In this document: positions 50,214 through 62,855 of the stretch, one piece after another | How the letters are laid out: each line of letters opens with the position of its first letter | Numbering within the stretch: the first letter of the stretch is position 1 | Source of the DNA: Neocallimastix lanati (nom. inval.) | Lineage: Eukaryota; Neocallimastigomycota; Neocallimastigomycetes; Neocallimastigales; Neocallimastigaceae | Direction: 5' to 3' | Length of the DNA stretch: 64,000 nt | Assembly (NCBI GenBank): GCA_016946835.1 | Contig: JACVTC010000115.1 | Location: forward strand, 166,001-230,000 | The notes under the pieces: model-generated | What the model was told of the DNA's origin: nothing | The model's database searches: none | The model's input: only the letters and a program-made list of their open reading frames with translations | Translations under genes and position numbers: made by a program

Positions 50214-50250
<37 letters not shown>

Positions 50251-50819
50251 AAAATAAAGTTTAAAGTTCGTATTAATTTCGGCTGTAAGAAAAATATACA
50301 TATATATATGTATATATAATGAGTTATATTCCTAGTTTAAAAAGCAAAAATATATGAGTTATATGCTGATATTATTGATGTAATACTATTTTTTTTTTTA
50401 AAAAAGAAGAATATATAGATGAGTTATGTTCCTAGTTTAAAAAACAAAAGTATATTATGAGATATATGTTGCTATCATTAATATAATATTAAATAAATGT
50501 CATTTTATATATATATATATAGACATCACAACCAATATATAACAGATAATGCCGCATTTAATGCAAGACTATCATTAACATATATATATATAAAAGAAAT
50601 AATCTTAATTTGAGGATTAAATTTTATTAAAGAAAAAAAAAAAAAAAAGATGTGAATTAATTATCTATTTATTATAAATAATAATAATAAATAATAATAA
50701 GTAATAAATAATAATAATAATAATAATAGTAATATTGATTAATAATAATAATTGATGATAATGCCTTCAGCATCAAATTATTTATGGCTAATAAATAATA
50801 TAAAATAAATAATATAAAA

Positions 50820-50898
<79 letters not shown>

Positions 50899-52713
50899 AT
50901 AGGAATATAAAAAAGTTTAAAAAGAATTTTTATTTTTAATTATTAATATTAAATAATTTAAGTATAGGCTAGCTTATAGGCCTAGATATTTCCCATATTT
51001 AGAATAAAGTTCAATGGTTATTTATACAATATAAATTTATTATATATATTTGTGAATAATAGATATAATTATTTGATAAAATATAAAATATTATTATTAT
51101 CATCATCATTAAATATTGGGTGTTTTGAATGAAGGACAAATATATCCTATAAATATTTTATTTATCCCAATTAATAATAAAATAGTTGAAGATAAAGAAA
51201 AATAAATTAACCTTTTTTTTTTTTTATTATTATTTGAAAGTTTAAACTTTTTTAAGAAATGAAAAAAATTTTTTTTTTTAAAAAAAAAAAAATTACTTTT
51301 TATTTGTTGTGAAATTAATTATAATTAAAAAAAAAAAAAAAATAGTGTATTTATTATTATTATAAATAACTTTACTAAATTAATAAATACTAATTAAAAA
51401 AAAGACTTTTATTAACATCCATAAGTTATTTTATAATAATAAATTAAAAAAATACCAATTATAAAAATAAATCAATGAAAAATAATAATAATAATAATAA
51501 TAATAAAAAGGCATTATTTTTAAATTTGGTTATATAATTAATATATATATATTTTAATAATAATAATAAAAAAAAATATGAATATATAAAAATAAAATAA
51601 ATTTATTTATTCATAGACACATTTTAACTATTAATTATTATTATTACAATTTTTCATGTATGAAATATTTTTAAAATATTAAAATAGAAATTATTATTTA
51701 TTTTTTAAAAAAAAAGTTTTTTTTTTTTTTTTTCTACTTTTTCCATAGAAATTATAGAAATTGTAGAAATTATAGAAATTGTAGAAATTATAGAAATTGT
51801 AGAAATCATAGAAATTATAGAAATTATAGAAATTATAGAATTTTTATTTTTATTTTTATTCTTATTTTTTATTTTTTATTTTATTTTTATTTCTTATTCA
51901 TTTTAATTTTTTTTATTTTTTTTTTCCATAGAAATTATGGAATAGGATAAAATTCCTTTTATATTTATCAAATTTATATAAATATATATAAACATACTTA
52001 TACATTTTATACATTATCACATTCTGTATCTTTTTTTTTTTTTATTTTTTTTTAAAAAAAATATATATATTATTATATATATAATTAGTTTATAAATATT
52101 TTAATAATTATTATTATTATATTATTATTATTATTTTTTTTTTTTGCATTATCATAATATAATTTAATATTGAATAATTTTTTTTTTTTTTTAAATTGTT
52201 TATTATTTAAAATTTTAAATATTTATATAAATAAATATTATTTATATAAATATAATTTTTTGTTGATACATTTAAGCATAAATAGGATAAATATAAAATA
52301 AGCTCTATTATCAATAATAATTAATAAAATCAATTTAACTCTCTAAATAATAACCATAAAAGCTTTTTATTTTTAAAACTATATTTTTTTTCATTTTTTT
52401 TTTTTTTTTTTTTTTTAAAAAATATATATATTTTTTTATTTATTTAGTTTATGTGGATAGATTTATTTTAATTTTTATATATTGATATATCAAACTATAT
52501 TCTATTAATTGAATCAAACCAAACTGAATAATTCAATAATTTTATTTTTGTTGAAACTTTAAAAAGTTTGATATTTTTATTCCACTAAAATTAGTAATTT
52601 ATACTAAAATAAATACCTATTAATTTTCATATAAAATATATTAATAAATAATAAAAATATCAAGTAAATAAAGATAACAAATAAATAAAACATTAGTTAA
52701 TAATAAAATTTTT

Positions 52714-52763
<50 letters not shown>

Positions 52764-52965
52764 CTTAAATATAATTTATTTATTAATAGTAAAAAGTAAA
52801 ATTTTTTATTATGAATTTTATAATTAAAAAATAAAAAAAAATAAAAAAAAAAAAAAAAAATTGTGTTACATTTAATAAAATACTAATAACTTATACTCTA
52901 TAGATATTTTTTTTTTTGTTTCTTATTTTTATTTTAATTTTTTTTTATTCTATATATTATAATTT

Positions 52966-53017
<52 letters not shown>

Positions 53018-53384
53018 GTTTTTATAAAAATTTATTTTTTACATAATAATTAAATTATAAATAATAGATATGAAAAAGTTTGATGGAGTTATAATTATTA
53101 ATAAATGTTAATTTTTTTTTTTATTTTCAGTTTCTATATATATATATTTTTTTTTCTTACATAATATTTAAATTATAAATAATAGATATGAAAAAGTTCG
53201 GATTAATAATTAATATATGGTAATTAGTTATTCTTAATCCCAATTTATTTTTTTTTTATTTATTTTTATTTTTTTTGAATATTATAATTTATATGATTTA
53301 TCATAAAGTTTAATAAAATTTTTATGTGAGTTTTTTTTTCTAAATATCTATTTTATCTATTGTAACACTTTTTTTTTATAAAGT
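50001..53384. other. Intergenic, repeat-rich, no gene seen
   Basis: Contains poly-T tracts (about 50140-50179, 52721-52757, 52973-53016), a diverged direct repeat around GAGTTATATTCCTAGTTTAA (50320-50390 and 50421-50491), an (AAAT)n array (about 50811-50900), nonamer repeats of ATAGAAATT/GTAGAAATT (about 51743-51838), and a duplicated AATAATAGATATGAAAAAGTT block (53041-53112 and 53158-53225). No intact coding frame. Confidence 0.55.
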
Positions 53385-54379
53385 TTAAACATCAAGATAA
53401 TTGTCAACACGTTGACGAGTTCTTTCACCCTTAGAATTTATTAATAACCATTCAGTAAGATTATTCTTTACTAAAACTTCCTTTTTATCTTTTTCAGTCA
53501 CCGTTTTTAAATTGACTTCATATAAATATGGAATGATAATTGGTAATGGTTTATCAGTAAATAATAAAACCTATTTATTATTATTATTATTATTATTATT
53601 TATATATCTTAATTAGAATAAAAATTCAATTTCTTTGAAACTTTTTTTTCTTTTAAAATATTATTATTATTATTTTTTATATATACAAAAAAAAATTTAC
53701 ATGAACATATGAATATCCTGGTTTAATATCAATTGGCTCTGGTTCAGATACCATAATCTATATAATTATTATAACATCAATAATTTATAATTTAATTAAC
53801 ATATATGGTTAAAATGAATTTCAATTTTAACATTATTTTTTATTATATTATAATCATTCAGTATTTAACATAAAATTAAAAATACCTGCTTAATTTTTTT
53901 AAAATCAAAACCTTTATTTATATAATATATATATATTTTAATTATTAAATAAAATAAATTTTTGTTAAACTCAATATTATTGATAATTAAAAATATTATG
54001 ATTTTTATCATTACCAGAATTAACTTCAATTCTATTTATAGCAATTGGATGCTTTGGTTTTGGGAAATCAATTACAATAGATGTGTTTTTGACCTTTTAA
54101 TTATTGATATATATATATATATATAAATTTTATAAAAATAAAGTTGTTTAAAAATAGTGTTTCATTAAAATAATAATAATAATGGTAAAATATTTAATAT
54201 TTTTAAAAAGATTTAATAATTACAGGTAATGGGATTGGTGATAATTTACTGATACTCTTTATTCTTTGAATTTCATTATCAACTTTTTGTTTTAAATAAT
54301 CATTTAATTTTAAATCAATTTCAAGGATTTCATTATCCTTTACTGGCATTTCGGAAACAATATTATCTTTAATAATCAT
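53385..54379 (-). CDS. Unidentified five-exon gene, 167 residues
   Basis: Exons (minus strand): 54379-54224, 54093-54015, 53911-53886, 53757-53701, 53570-53385. All introns are GT..AG and phases join into one frame from MIIKDNIVSEMPVKDNEILE to RQRVDNYLDV. Exon GC is higher than intron GC, and conserved-looking blocks cross the joins (SIVIDFPKPKHPIAINRIEV, MVSEPEPIDIKPGYSYVHV, LLFTDKPLPIIIPYLYEVN). No signal peptide or membrane segment; residues 15-45 may form an amphipathic helix. The second half looks like a small beta-rich domain with a basic Arg/Lys tail. Exon 3 is only 26 bases. I do not recognise the family; the first Met is chosen because no upstream in-frame ATG precedes it closely. 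Regular splicing argues for a real, expressed gene. Confidence 0.65.
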
Positions 54380-57161
54380 TTTTAAATATTATTATTTTTT
54401 TTAATACTTAAAATTACTAATAATTTCTAATATTAATATTAAATTATTTATTTTTTAAAAAAAAAAAAAATTAAACTTTAAAAAAATAATATAAAAAAAA
54501 AGAAATTAACCAATAATTTGATAGCTAAGCTCTGTTGATTGACTATAATTAATTTTATATTTTTTGTATTTTTTTTTTTTAAATATAATTTAATTAAAAA
54601 AAAAAAAAAAATTAATTATAACTATTTAATATTTTTATTTGAAAATATTTTTGGAGAGAGAGATAATTTTCTTGGTAATAAATAATATATATTTAATATT
54701 AAATAATAGAATAATAATATACTGCTGGTAATAATAAATAAATAATAAATAAATAATTTTAACAGTATTGATAATAATATCAATAATAATTATAATATAT
54801 AGTAATAATTATAAATAATAACAAAAATAATTATAATAAATAATTAAGAATAGTAAATAAATAATTAAATAATTAAATAATTAAATAATTAAATAATTAA
54901 ATAATAAATAAGAGTATTAATAAATAATTAGATAATTAAATAATTAAATAATAAATAATAATAAATAATAAGAGTATTTATTAAATATAAAAATAATAAA
55001 TAATAAATAATAAAAAAGAGTATTTATTAATAAATAATAAATAATAAATAATAAAAAAGAGTATTTATTAATAAATAATAAATAATAAATAATAAAAAAG
55101 AGTATTTATTAATAAATAATAAATAATAAATAATAAATAATAATTATAGTTAATTATTATTAGTTTGAATTTTAATAATTATTATTATGTTAATTGAAAT
55201 ATTTTTAATAAATTTTTAATTTTGTAATTTTCAAACATTTAAAAATGTATACATTAAAATAAATGTATTAGTATTAATGTATTGAACATTAATTTAAGAA
55301 ATATGAGAATTTCCTTTTTTTTTTAAAATTCTTTTTTGATATAAATTTATTATATTATTAAATATATTGTGAATATACATAAATAATATATTTCATTATA
55401 TTTTAAAATAAATCACTTCATTGAAATGTAATATATTATTTTTAATAAATATATATCAAAAAATATGATTTATCCTTGAACAATGCTAATATATTCTATT
55501 TATTAATATATGGTAAATTATATAAATTATAAATATAAACAAAGTTATCAATTACAATCGAATATATGATTTTTATATTTTCCTATTTATTACATTTTCA
55601 ACGGTTTAAAAATTATTAGTTTTAATATATTAATATTATATTGTAATATATTAGAGAATATATTTAAATCTATAATCAACAATAGTTTATATAATAAAAT
55701 AAATGGATAAAAATTTATATAGTTTATAATATATTATAATAAATTATAATATATTTATATTGCTAATGGTTATTTATCATTTCATTTTCCTTCAAATAAC
55801 CTGTTAATATTAATATTTTTTTATAATAGATATGACAGCCATCCTTTATTATCAATATATTAATAATATATATAATGTTAATAATTTCTATATTATTATT
55901 GGTCAGTTCAAACTTTTACATATAAATCAATGTATTACATAATATATACTAATACAATATAAAATTAAATTTAAAAAAAATTGATTAGAATCAAAAAAAA
56001 AAAAATTTTTTATTTTTTTATTTTTGAAAAGACATAAAAAAAACTTTTTTTTTTATTTATTTTTATTTAATTTTATTTATTTTTATTTATTTAAAAAAAA
56101 AGTGGAAATTTTAACGATAGTAATTTTTAAACTTTGATTTTTTTTTTAACCTGAAAATTTAACCATGAATTCTTGAAGATTAGCATTTATTTATTATTTA
56201 TTTAATTATTTATTTCATTATTTTTACTTTTTATTTACTTATTTTAAAATATTTTCAATGGATATCTATAAAAAGATTCAATCAAATAAAGTAAAAATAA
56301 AATAATAAAAAAATAAAAAGAGTAAATAAATAAATAAATAAATAAATAATAATAAATAAATAATAATAGTAAATAAATGATAATAAATAAATGAATAAAT
56401 GATAATAAATAAATAAATAAATAATGATAATGAATAAATGATAATAAATAAATAAATAAATAAATAATGATAGTGAATAAATTATGATAATAATTATAAT
56501 AATTATTTGGAAATGAAAGTTATCTTTTTTTTTTTTTTTTTTTTAATCATTATATGATATAAAAAATTTTTATAAAAAGGACTTAAAAAAGATTGTAGAA
56601 ATCGATTTAATTTAATAAATAGAAATATTTATATATAATTGAATAGTCTAATCTATTTTTCTTTGGAAGTACATTATGGCCACTTTCAGCTTGGAATTAA
56701 AATGAATGAAGATGAAAATTGTCTTTGACTAATTAAATAATTAAATAATTGAATAATAAATAATAAATAATAAATAATAAATAATAAATAATAAATAATA
56801 AATAATAAATAAATAAATAATAAATAATAAATAATAAATAATTAAATAATAAATAATAAATAATAAATAATAAATAATAAATAATAAATAATAAATAATA
56901 AATAAATAAATATTTGAATAATAAATAAATAAATAAATAATAAATAATAAATAATAAATAATAAATAATAAATAATAAATAATAAATAATAAATAATAAT
57001 AATATATAATATGAAAAAAATTTTTTTTTTCTCTTTTTCTTTTTTTTCTTTTTTGGTTTAAAAAATTGGATATAAAAATAATATATTTAATTTATTTATT
57101 AGATTATATACTAATATATTGAAATATCTTTTTATTTTTGAAATATGAAAAAATTAAAAAT

Positions 57162-57198
<37 letters not shown>

Positions 57199-58417
57199 AA
57201 TTATTAATAAAAAAAAAAGAAATAAATAAATAATAAAAATTTTAAAAATATATATTTTTTTTATAATTTTTTAATATATTTTATATTTTAATTAGTTTTT
57301 TAAAATTTTTTTTTTTATTTTTTGTTATTTTAATTTTTAATATTTAAATAATTAAATTTCTCCTTTTTTTTTATTTTTTTTTATTTATAATTTTTAATAA
57401 ATATTTATATAATAATAAATAGCACTTTTTTTTTATCTATTTTTATTCTTTACTTTTTTCTTTAAAAGAATAATTGAATATATAAAAATAATCTATATAT
57501 ATAAAACAAATAGTATTTATGAGCTAATAAAGAGTATATTATTTTTTTTAAAAATAATTTGAAAGGTAGGTGTTGGAATAGATATTTGTAAAAATAATTG
57601 AATTGTAAAATAATATGTTGTAATAAAATAGTATATCCTTCTATACGAACTTTAAATTATTTCTTTTTTTTTTTTTTATTAATATAAAAAAAATAAAATA
57701 TAATAAAATAAGAATATAATAGTAAAATAGTGAAATAATATATGTAAATATATTTTACTAAAAAATAGTTATTAGTATTTATAATAATTATTATTTTTTA
57801 TTGAATATATTGTTGTTTAATTGTTGTTTATATTGTTTTTATTTTTGATAAATTAAACATAATACTAATAAATATATATATATTTTTTTCATATTTCTCT
57901 CTTTTTTTTTTTTTTTAAAAAAAAACTTTTTACATTTATTTATTATTATTATTTTTAAAAAAAAAAGATATACAAAATAATATATATAATCAATAAAATG
58001 ATAATATAATACTAAAAAAAATAAAAAGAATAAAAGAGTTTTTAAAAAATATTCAATATGCAAAGTATAATAATATATTAATTTAAAAAAAAAAAAAAAA
58101 AAAAATAAAACAAAAAAAAAAAAAAAAAAAATAACAAATAAATTTATTACAATCTATCAATATTATACACAATATTAATTTAATTTAATCTTATTTATTG
58201 AAACAACTATACAAAAAGTATTATTTAAAAAAATATACAACAAAATAAATTTCGTATATTAATAATTTGTATATTTACCTTCCCAATACACACTATTTAT
58301 TTAAAATCAATTCTTCTTTATAGACCTAAAGCAATTAAAAAAAAAAAAAAAAAAATTAACTCTATATAAAAAAAACAACTTTTTCTAAATATATATATAA
58401 AATAATTTTTTATAAAA
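54380..58417. other. Intergenic, extensive TAAATAA-type arrays, no gene seen
   Basis: A 41-bp minisatellite (unit contains AAAAAAGAGTATTTATTAAT) is repeated about four times at 54971-55140. Long arrays of AAAT and TAAATAA units occupy about 56322-56475 and 56733-57000. From about 57840, runs of poly-T and poly-A lead into the leader of the F-box gene. A 74-codon Phe/Leu/Ile/Lys frame at 57839-58063 is rejected as an AT artefact. Confidence 0.6.
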
Positions 58418-59203
58418 ATGACTTCCAATAACACTTGTGATCCTTTTGAAAAGTTAAACGTTAGAGTCAAGGGTGCTCCACGTAATTACACTATTATTCA
58501 TCATATTCTTTTTGAATTCACTCCACGTGAACTTGCCCAAATGGAAAGAGTTAGTAAAAGTTGGAATAAAGCTATAAATTCTGATACAGAACTTTGGTGG
58601 AATAAGTGGATGTCATTGGTTTGGGGACAAAAAAATATTATGGGTACTACTCCGGCTCCAAAGTTATCAGAAGCTAACTTAAGGGATTTAGCTATTCTTC
58701 AAAATTCTTTAACTTTTTCTGAATTAAATTCTTCTACTCTTGGTGTTAATTCTGATATGGATATTGATAGTGATAATGTAAGTTACGCTAGTTCTGTTGT
58801 AACTTTAACAGATGTATCCAGTTGTGGTGGTGATATAAACTATATTGCTAAAAAAGCAAACAGTGTGAGCTCCTTAAATAAATCAAGGAAAATTTCTAGA
58901 GCTGAAAGAAAAAGAGGTTCAAAGGTATGGAAAAGACTTACTATTGATGAATATCGTAAGCAAGAAGTTCGTAATGTATTTGTTAGTCCAGATAATGATG
59001 AATCTGATTCTGATGATACTGTTATTAATCAAGAAAAGTCTTCAACGAGTAATGTTAGAGGTAAACTTACCACAGAAGAAAAAGTTCAAGCTAGAGCTAT
59101 GTATAAAAGTAATAGAGCTAAGCCAAAAACTAAAAATTCATGGAAATCTTCTTCAAATATATCAAAGGAATGGATGGCTTTTGAAGATTATTATGATGAA
59201 TAA
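58418..59203 (+). CDS. F-box-like protein
   Basis: Single-exon 261-residue protein. An F-box-like motif spans about residues 24-66: YTIIHHILFEFTPRELAQME then RVSKSWNKAINSDTELWWNK, with the usual hydrophobic, Leu and Trp positions. F-box proteins bind Skp1 and bring substrates to SCF ubiquitin ligases. Beyond it no WD40, leucine-rich or other substrate-binding repeat is visible. The middle (about 95-150) is Ser/Asp-rich and disordered, 150-185 is basic (SRAERKRGSKVWKRL), and the tail is acidic and aromatic (EWMAFEDYYDE). Roles outside SCF are possible. The start is the first ATG after an A-rich leader; the stop is followed within 25 bp by a T-to-A homopolymer switch. Confidence 0.75.
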   Translation: MTSNNTCDPFEKLNVRVKGAPRNYTIIHHILFEFTPRELAQMERVSKSWNKAINSDTELWWNKWMSLVWGQKNIMGTTPAPKLSEANLRDLAILQNSLTFSELNSSTLGVNSDMDIDSDNVSYASSVVTLTDVSSCGGDINYIAKKANSVSSLNKSRKISRAERKRGSKVWKRLTIDEYRKQEVRNVFVSPDNDESDSDDTVINQEKSSTSNVRGKLTTEEKVQARAMYKSNRAKPKTKNSWKSSSNISKEWMAFEDYYDE

Positions 59204-59917
59204 TTAAATTAAAATAATAATATGAAATTTTTTTTTTAAAAAAAAAAAAAAAAACACATAAAAAAAAGTAAAATAATATAATTATCGTTTTTTTTTTTAT
59301 TTTATATTTTTATAATATAGAGAAATTAATTTTTGTTTTATTTTTAATTTAAAAAAAAAAAAATAACAATTATAAAACTGGATTATTTATAATATATATA
59401 AATTAAATTGTAATCAAATATATATAATATATATGTTTTTATTTCATAATTTATTATTTTATAGTTTTTTATTTTAAAAAAAACTTTTATATTATTATTA
59501 ATATTAAAATGTTTTTAAAAGAAAAATTAATTTCTTTTTATAAACGTTTTGGATATGGTAGATAATAGTTTTTCATTCATTCATTTTATTTTATTTTTTT
59601 AAATATATATATATTTTTTTTTTATAAACCAAACCTATTCCCCATTTTTCTATTTTCTTTTTTCTTTTTTCCATTTTTTTTTTTTTTTTGTTTTATTTTA
59701 TTATAAATTATGATATTTTATATTAAAAAATATTATTTATCATCGTTTTTTTTTTTTTTTTAAACTTTTTAAAATCCGTTATTTTATTATTTTTTTTCTG
59801 AAAACACATTTAAAATAAAGAATATATGAATTAAAGAAAAAAATTAAAATAAATAAGTCAAATAAATTAAATTCCTTCAAAAAAAAAAAAGCAAACAAAA
59901 TAAAATAATAATAATAT

Positions 59918-59966
<49 letters not shown>

Positions 59967-60547
59967 TATAATAAAAATAAATTTCATAAAAATAAAAAAT
60001 TTTTTTTTTTAAAAAATGTTTTAAATAATGATATTTGAGTATAAAAAAAAAAAAATTAAAAACGAAAAAAAAGATATATTATCATTTTTGATTAATGGAT
60101 AAATTAATAATATTAATAATAATAAAATTACAATATAAAGAAAAAAAAAAAAAAAAAAAAAAGAAAGTAGTAATAATAATCAATAAATAAATTTATGATA
60201 CAACAATAATAATAAATAATAGTGATGAATATTCATAATTTCATAATAAGTAATAAATAATAAATAATAAATAATGAATAATAAATAATAAATAATAAAT
60301 AATAAATAATAAATAATAAATAATAAATAATAAATAAATAATAAATAATAAATAATAAATAATAATTAATAATTAATAACAATAATAATAATAATAAAAA
60401 AGTATTAAATATACAAATATTAATATTATTAATAGATAATTTTTTTTTTTTTTTTTATTATTATTAAGGGTAATAATAGTAATAGTAGTAAAATTTAGTA
60501 TATACTAGATATAAATCTATTTCCTAAATCACTTCCCTACTAATAAA

Positions 60548-60578
<31 letters not shown>

Positions 60579-60805
60579 TAAAATAAAATAAAAAAATTAA
60601 TAAAAAAAAAAAAAATAAAATAAAAAAAAAAAAAAATAAATAAATAAATAAATTATAATGAATTTTTTAATAGTGTGTTTTAATGTATATCTATATACAG
60701 TTTGAAGTTAACTGTTTAGTTTTTTTTTTTAAGTCATATTGAAAAAATCAGAAGGGTTATTCGTCGGTCGGACGGATGGATATCTTGAAGCCAATTAACA
60801 CCATT

Positions 60806-60846
<41 letters not shown>

Positions 60847-61249
60847 TTTTTTTTTTTATATTTTATTTTATTATTATTAGTATTATAATTATTATTATTA
60901 TTATTATTTTTTTTTTAAAAAAAAAAATTTAGAATTACTATATATATATGTATATATATATTTTTTTATATCAAATTTAATATATTTTAATAATAATATT
61001 TAAATATTTAATGTGCCTTTTTTAAATTATACTTAAAAATAAATAGTATTAAAATGTAATGATACATTTTTTATAATGAAATCATAATAAAAATTCATAT
61101 AATCATATAATATTAGTTTTATTATGATCATATATGATACGAAATTATAATACAAATTCGTAAAAATATTAATTTTATTATGATATTTCATATCATAATA
61201 ATAAAAAAGTGAATAAAAAGTTTATATCTAAATTGAACTTTATTATAGA
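59204..61249. other. Intergenic, homopolymer-rich, no gene seen
   Basis: Poly-A at about 59922-59964 and 60141-60162, TAAATAA arrays at about 60246-60366, poly-T at about 60809-60844. One short GC-rich island (about 60753-60807) holds the CGG triplets listed separately. Confidence 0.55.
60765..60807. promoter_or_regulatory. Tandem CGG triplets and inverted CCAAT pair
   Basis: CGGTCGGACGG (60765-60775) gives three direct CGG half-sites one base apart. Sixteen bases later CCAAT (60791) and ATTGG (60803) face each other across seven bases, then a T-run of about 35 begins. CGG half-sites are typical of Zn2Cys6 factors, and CCAAT of HAP complexes. The island is about 500 bp upstream of the GH3 remnant. 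A regulatory role is inferred only. Confidence 0.3.
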
Positions 61250-62855
61250 ATTTTTATCCAAGGGTCTTGGGTTTAGGTTAGTTGGAAATGGTGAAGATTT
61301 TGTCGTAGAAGTTTTAACTAAATAAATTATTTGGAGATTTTACAGGCAGAAAAAAAAAAAAAAAAAAAAAAAAAAAGGTTTGCTTTTTTAATTATTTAAT
61401 GTGAAATTGTTGATGTTAATTTTACTAAGAAGACTAGAGAACTTAAAACTAGGAAGAAAGGATAATGTTAAATTAGAATTTTAAGTTATCAGACTTTGCT
61501 AGTTATGATAGTAAGAGTCAATCCTACATATTAGAAACTGGTTCCTTCATTGTTTCGTCTTGTCAATTCTAGTTAGAAATACAAGTTCCATGTGCCGCTA
61601 CTAAAGTTCCATATAGGGTTACTGCTAAAAAGGTTAAAAATCAAATTGGAAATTCCTTAGATTCAAAAATATAAGTTTCCATTAAAAAGAAGAGAGATAA
61701 CTTAAAAGGATATTTAAAAAAAAAAAATTCAAACTTGATGTTAAAAGGTATAATTAGACTGAAGTTATTGATTAAGATACTCTCTCCATATGAAATTGAT
61801 GAAACCATTAAATCAATATGGTTTGAAGAAAAAAGGAAAATTTTTTTTCTCGGTGTTCACAGTCCAGAACCATTTGGTAGTTACACCAAGGCAGATTTGC
61901 AGGTTCCTCAGGAGATTTTTTTACAAGTTCAGAGTTTTAAGGATAGTGAATTTTAGGTTGATGGTCCAGCAGATAATTAGTATTACAAAAAGATTATTTC
62001 ATCGATAAAAATGGGGCTCCTCAAAGATACTTATAGGAAAATTTTCTGATTCCACCTTTGAAATTATTCTAGATGATGCCAAGCGATCCCTTGGTTTCTT
62101 ATTCCCAAATATTCCAGAAGGTGTTAATTTCCACCGTCAATACACTATTGCCATTCCAATTGCCAATGCCTATGCTCAATCATGGGATGTTGAATTTGCT
62201 CAAAAGATTGATGATATTATTGGTTCTGAAAATGAACATTTTCAAAAAATTAATTTATGGCTTGTTCAAGCGTTACATAAACACAGAACAATCTTAAAAT
62301 GGCGAAAACTTTGAATACTATTCTGAAGACCCATATATTAGTAGTACCATTGGTTCATCTGTTATTAAGGGAGTTCAAAGTCATAAGAATGCCTATATAC
62401 TACTGTTAAGCATTTTGTTGCCAATAATAAAGAAAACTAACGGTACATTTAACAGTAGTAATATGTTTGAAAGAGCCTTCACAGAAATATATTTAAAGGT
62501 AGATGAAATTGACAATTTAAGAATGCCAATCCAAAAGCTTATTATGTCCTCCTATAATTTAGTTAATGGAAAGCACGTTAATGAAGATACTGGTATTATT
62601 AATAATATTTCAAGAAAAGAAATTCATTTCCATAATATTGTTATGACTGATTGGATTTATGCTGACCTGAATACTAACGATTCAGGTTATAAAAACAAAG
62701 AATGTAGTCCATATGAAATTATTAAATCATCCGTTGTTGTTTTCATTCCAGATAACAAAGACTTCTACGATGATGTTTTAAAAGCTGTCAAGGAAAATAA
62801 ATAAAGTAACTGAAACTGTAGAAGCTAGTGCTACTTGAATTTATAAAAGGATATT
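61250..62855 (+). pseudogene. GH3 beta-glucosidase pseudogene with swapped domain order
   Basis: Plus-strand remnant of a glycoside hydrolase family 3 enzyme. First comes the fibronectin-III-like domain that normally ends GH3 proteins: LVGNGEDFVVEVLTK (about 61275), then KLSDFASYDSKSQSYILETG (about 61483). Next is a linker (LSPYEIDETIKSIWF, EPFGSYTKADLQVPQ) and VDGPAD (about 61956), the usual start of the catalytic barrel. Barrel motifs follow: FPNIPEGVNFHRQYTIAIPI, AQSWDVEFAQKIDDIIGSEN, NFEYYSEDPYISS, FERAFTEIYLKV, MSSYNLVNGKHVNEDTG and VMTDW, whose Asp (codon 62648) is the family nucleophile. The end resembles VTETVEASAT.IYKRI (about 62806-62850). The fibronectin domain before the barrel is the order of some rumen bacterial enzymes. 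Several frameshifts, a stop in the last helix and a 28-base A-run (about 61350-61377) show it is dead. It would have hydrolysed cellobiose. Confidence 0.82.

Noticed and set aside
57839-58063. 74-codon minus-strand frame with a hydrophobic stretch
   Set aside because: Composed of Phe/Leu/Tyr/Lys runs from poly-T/A tracts; no conserved motif.
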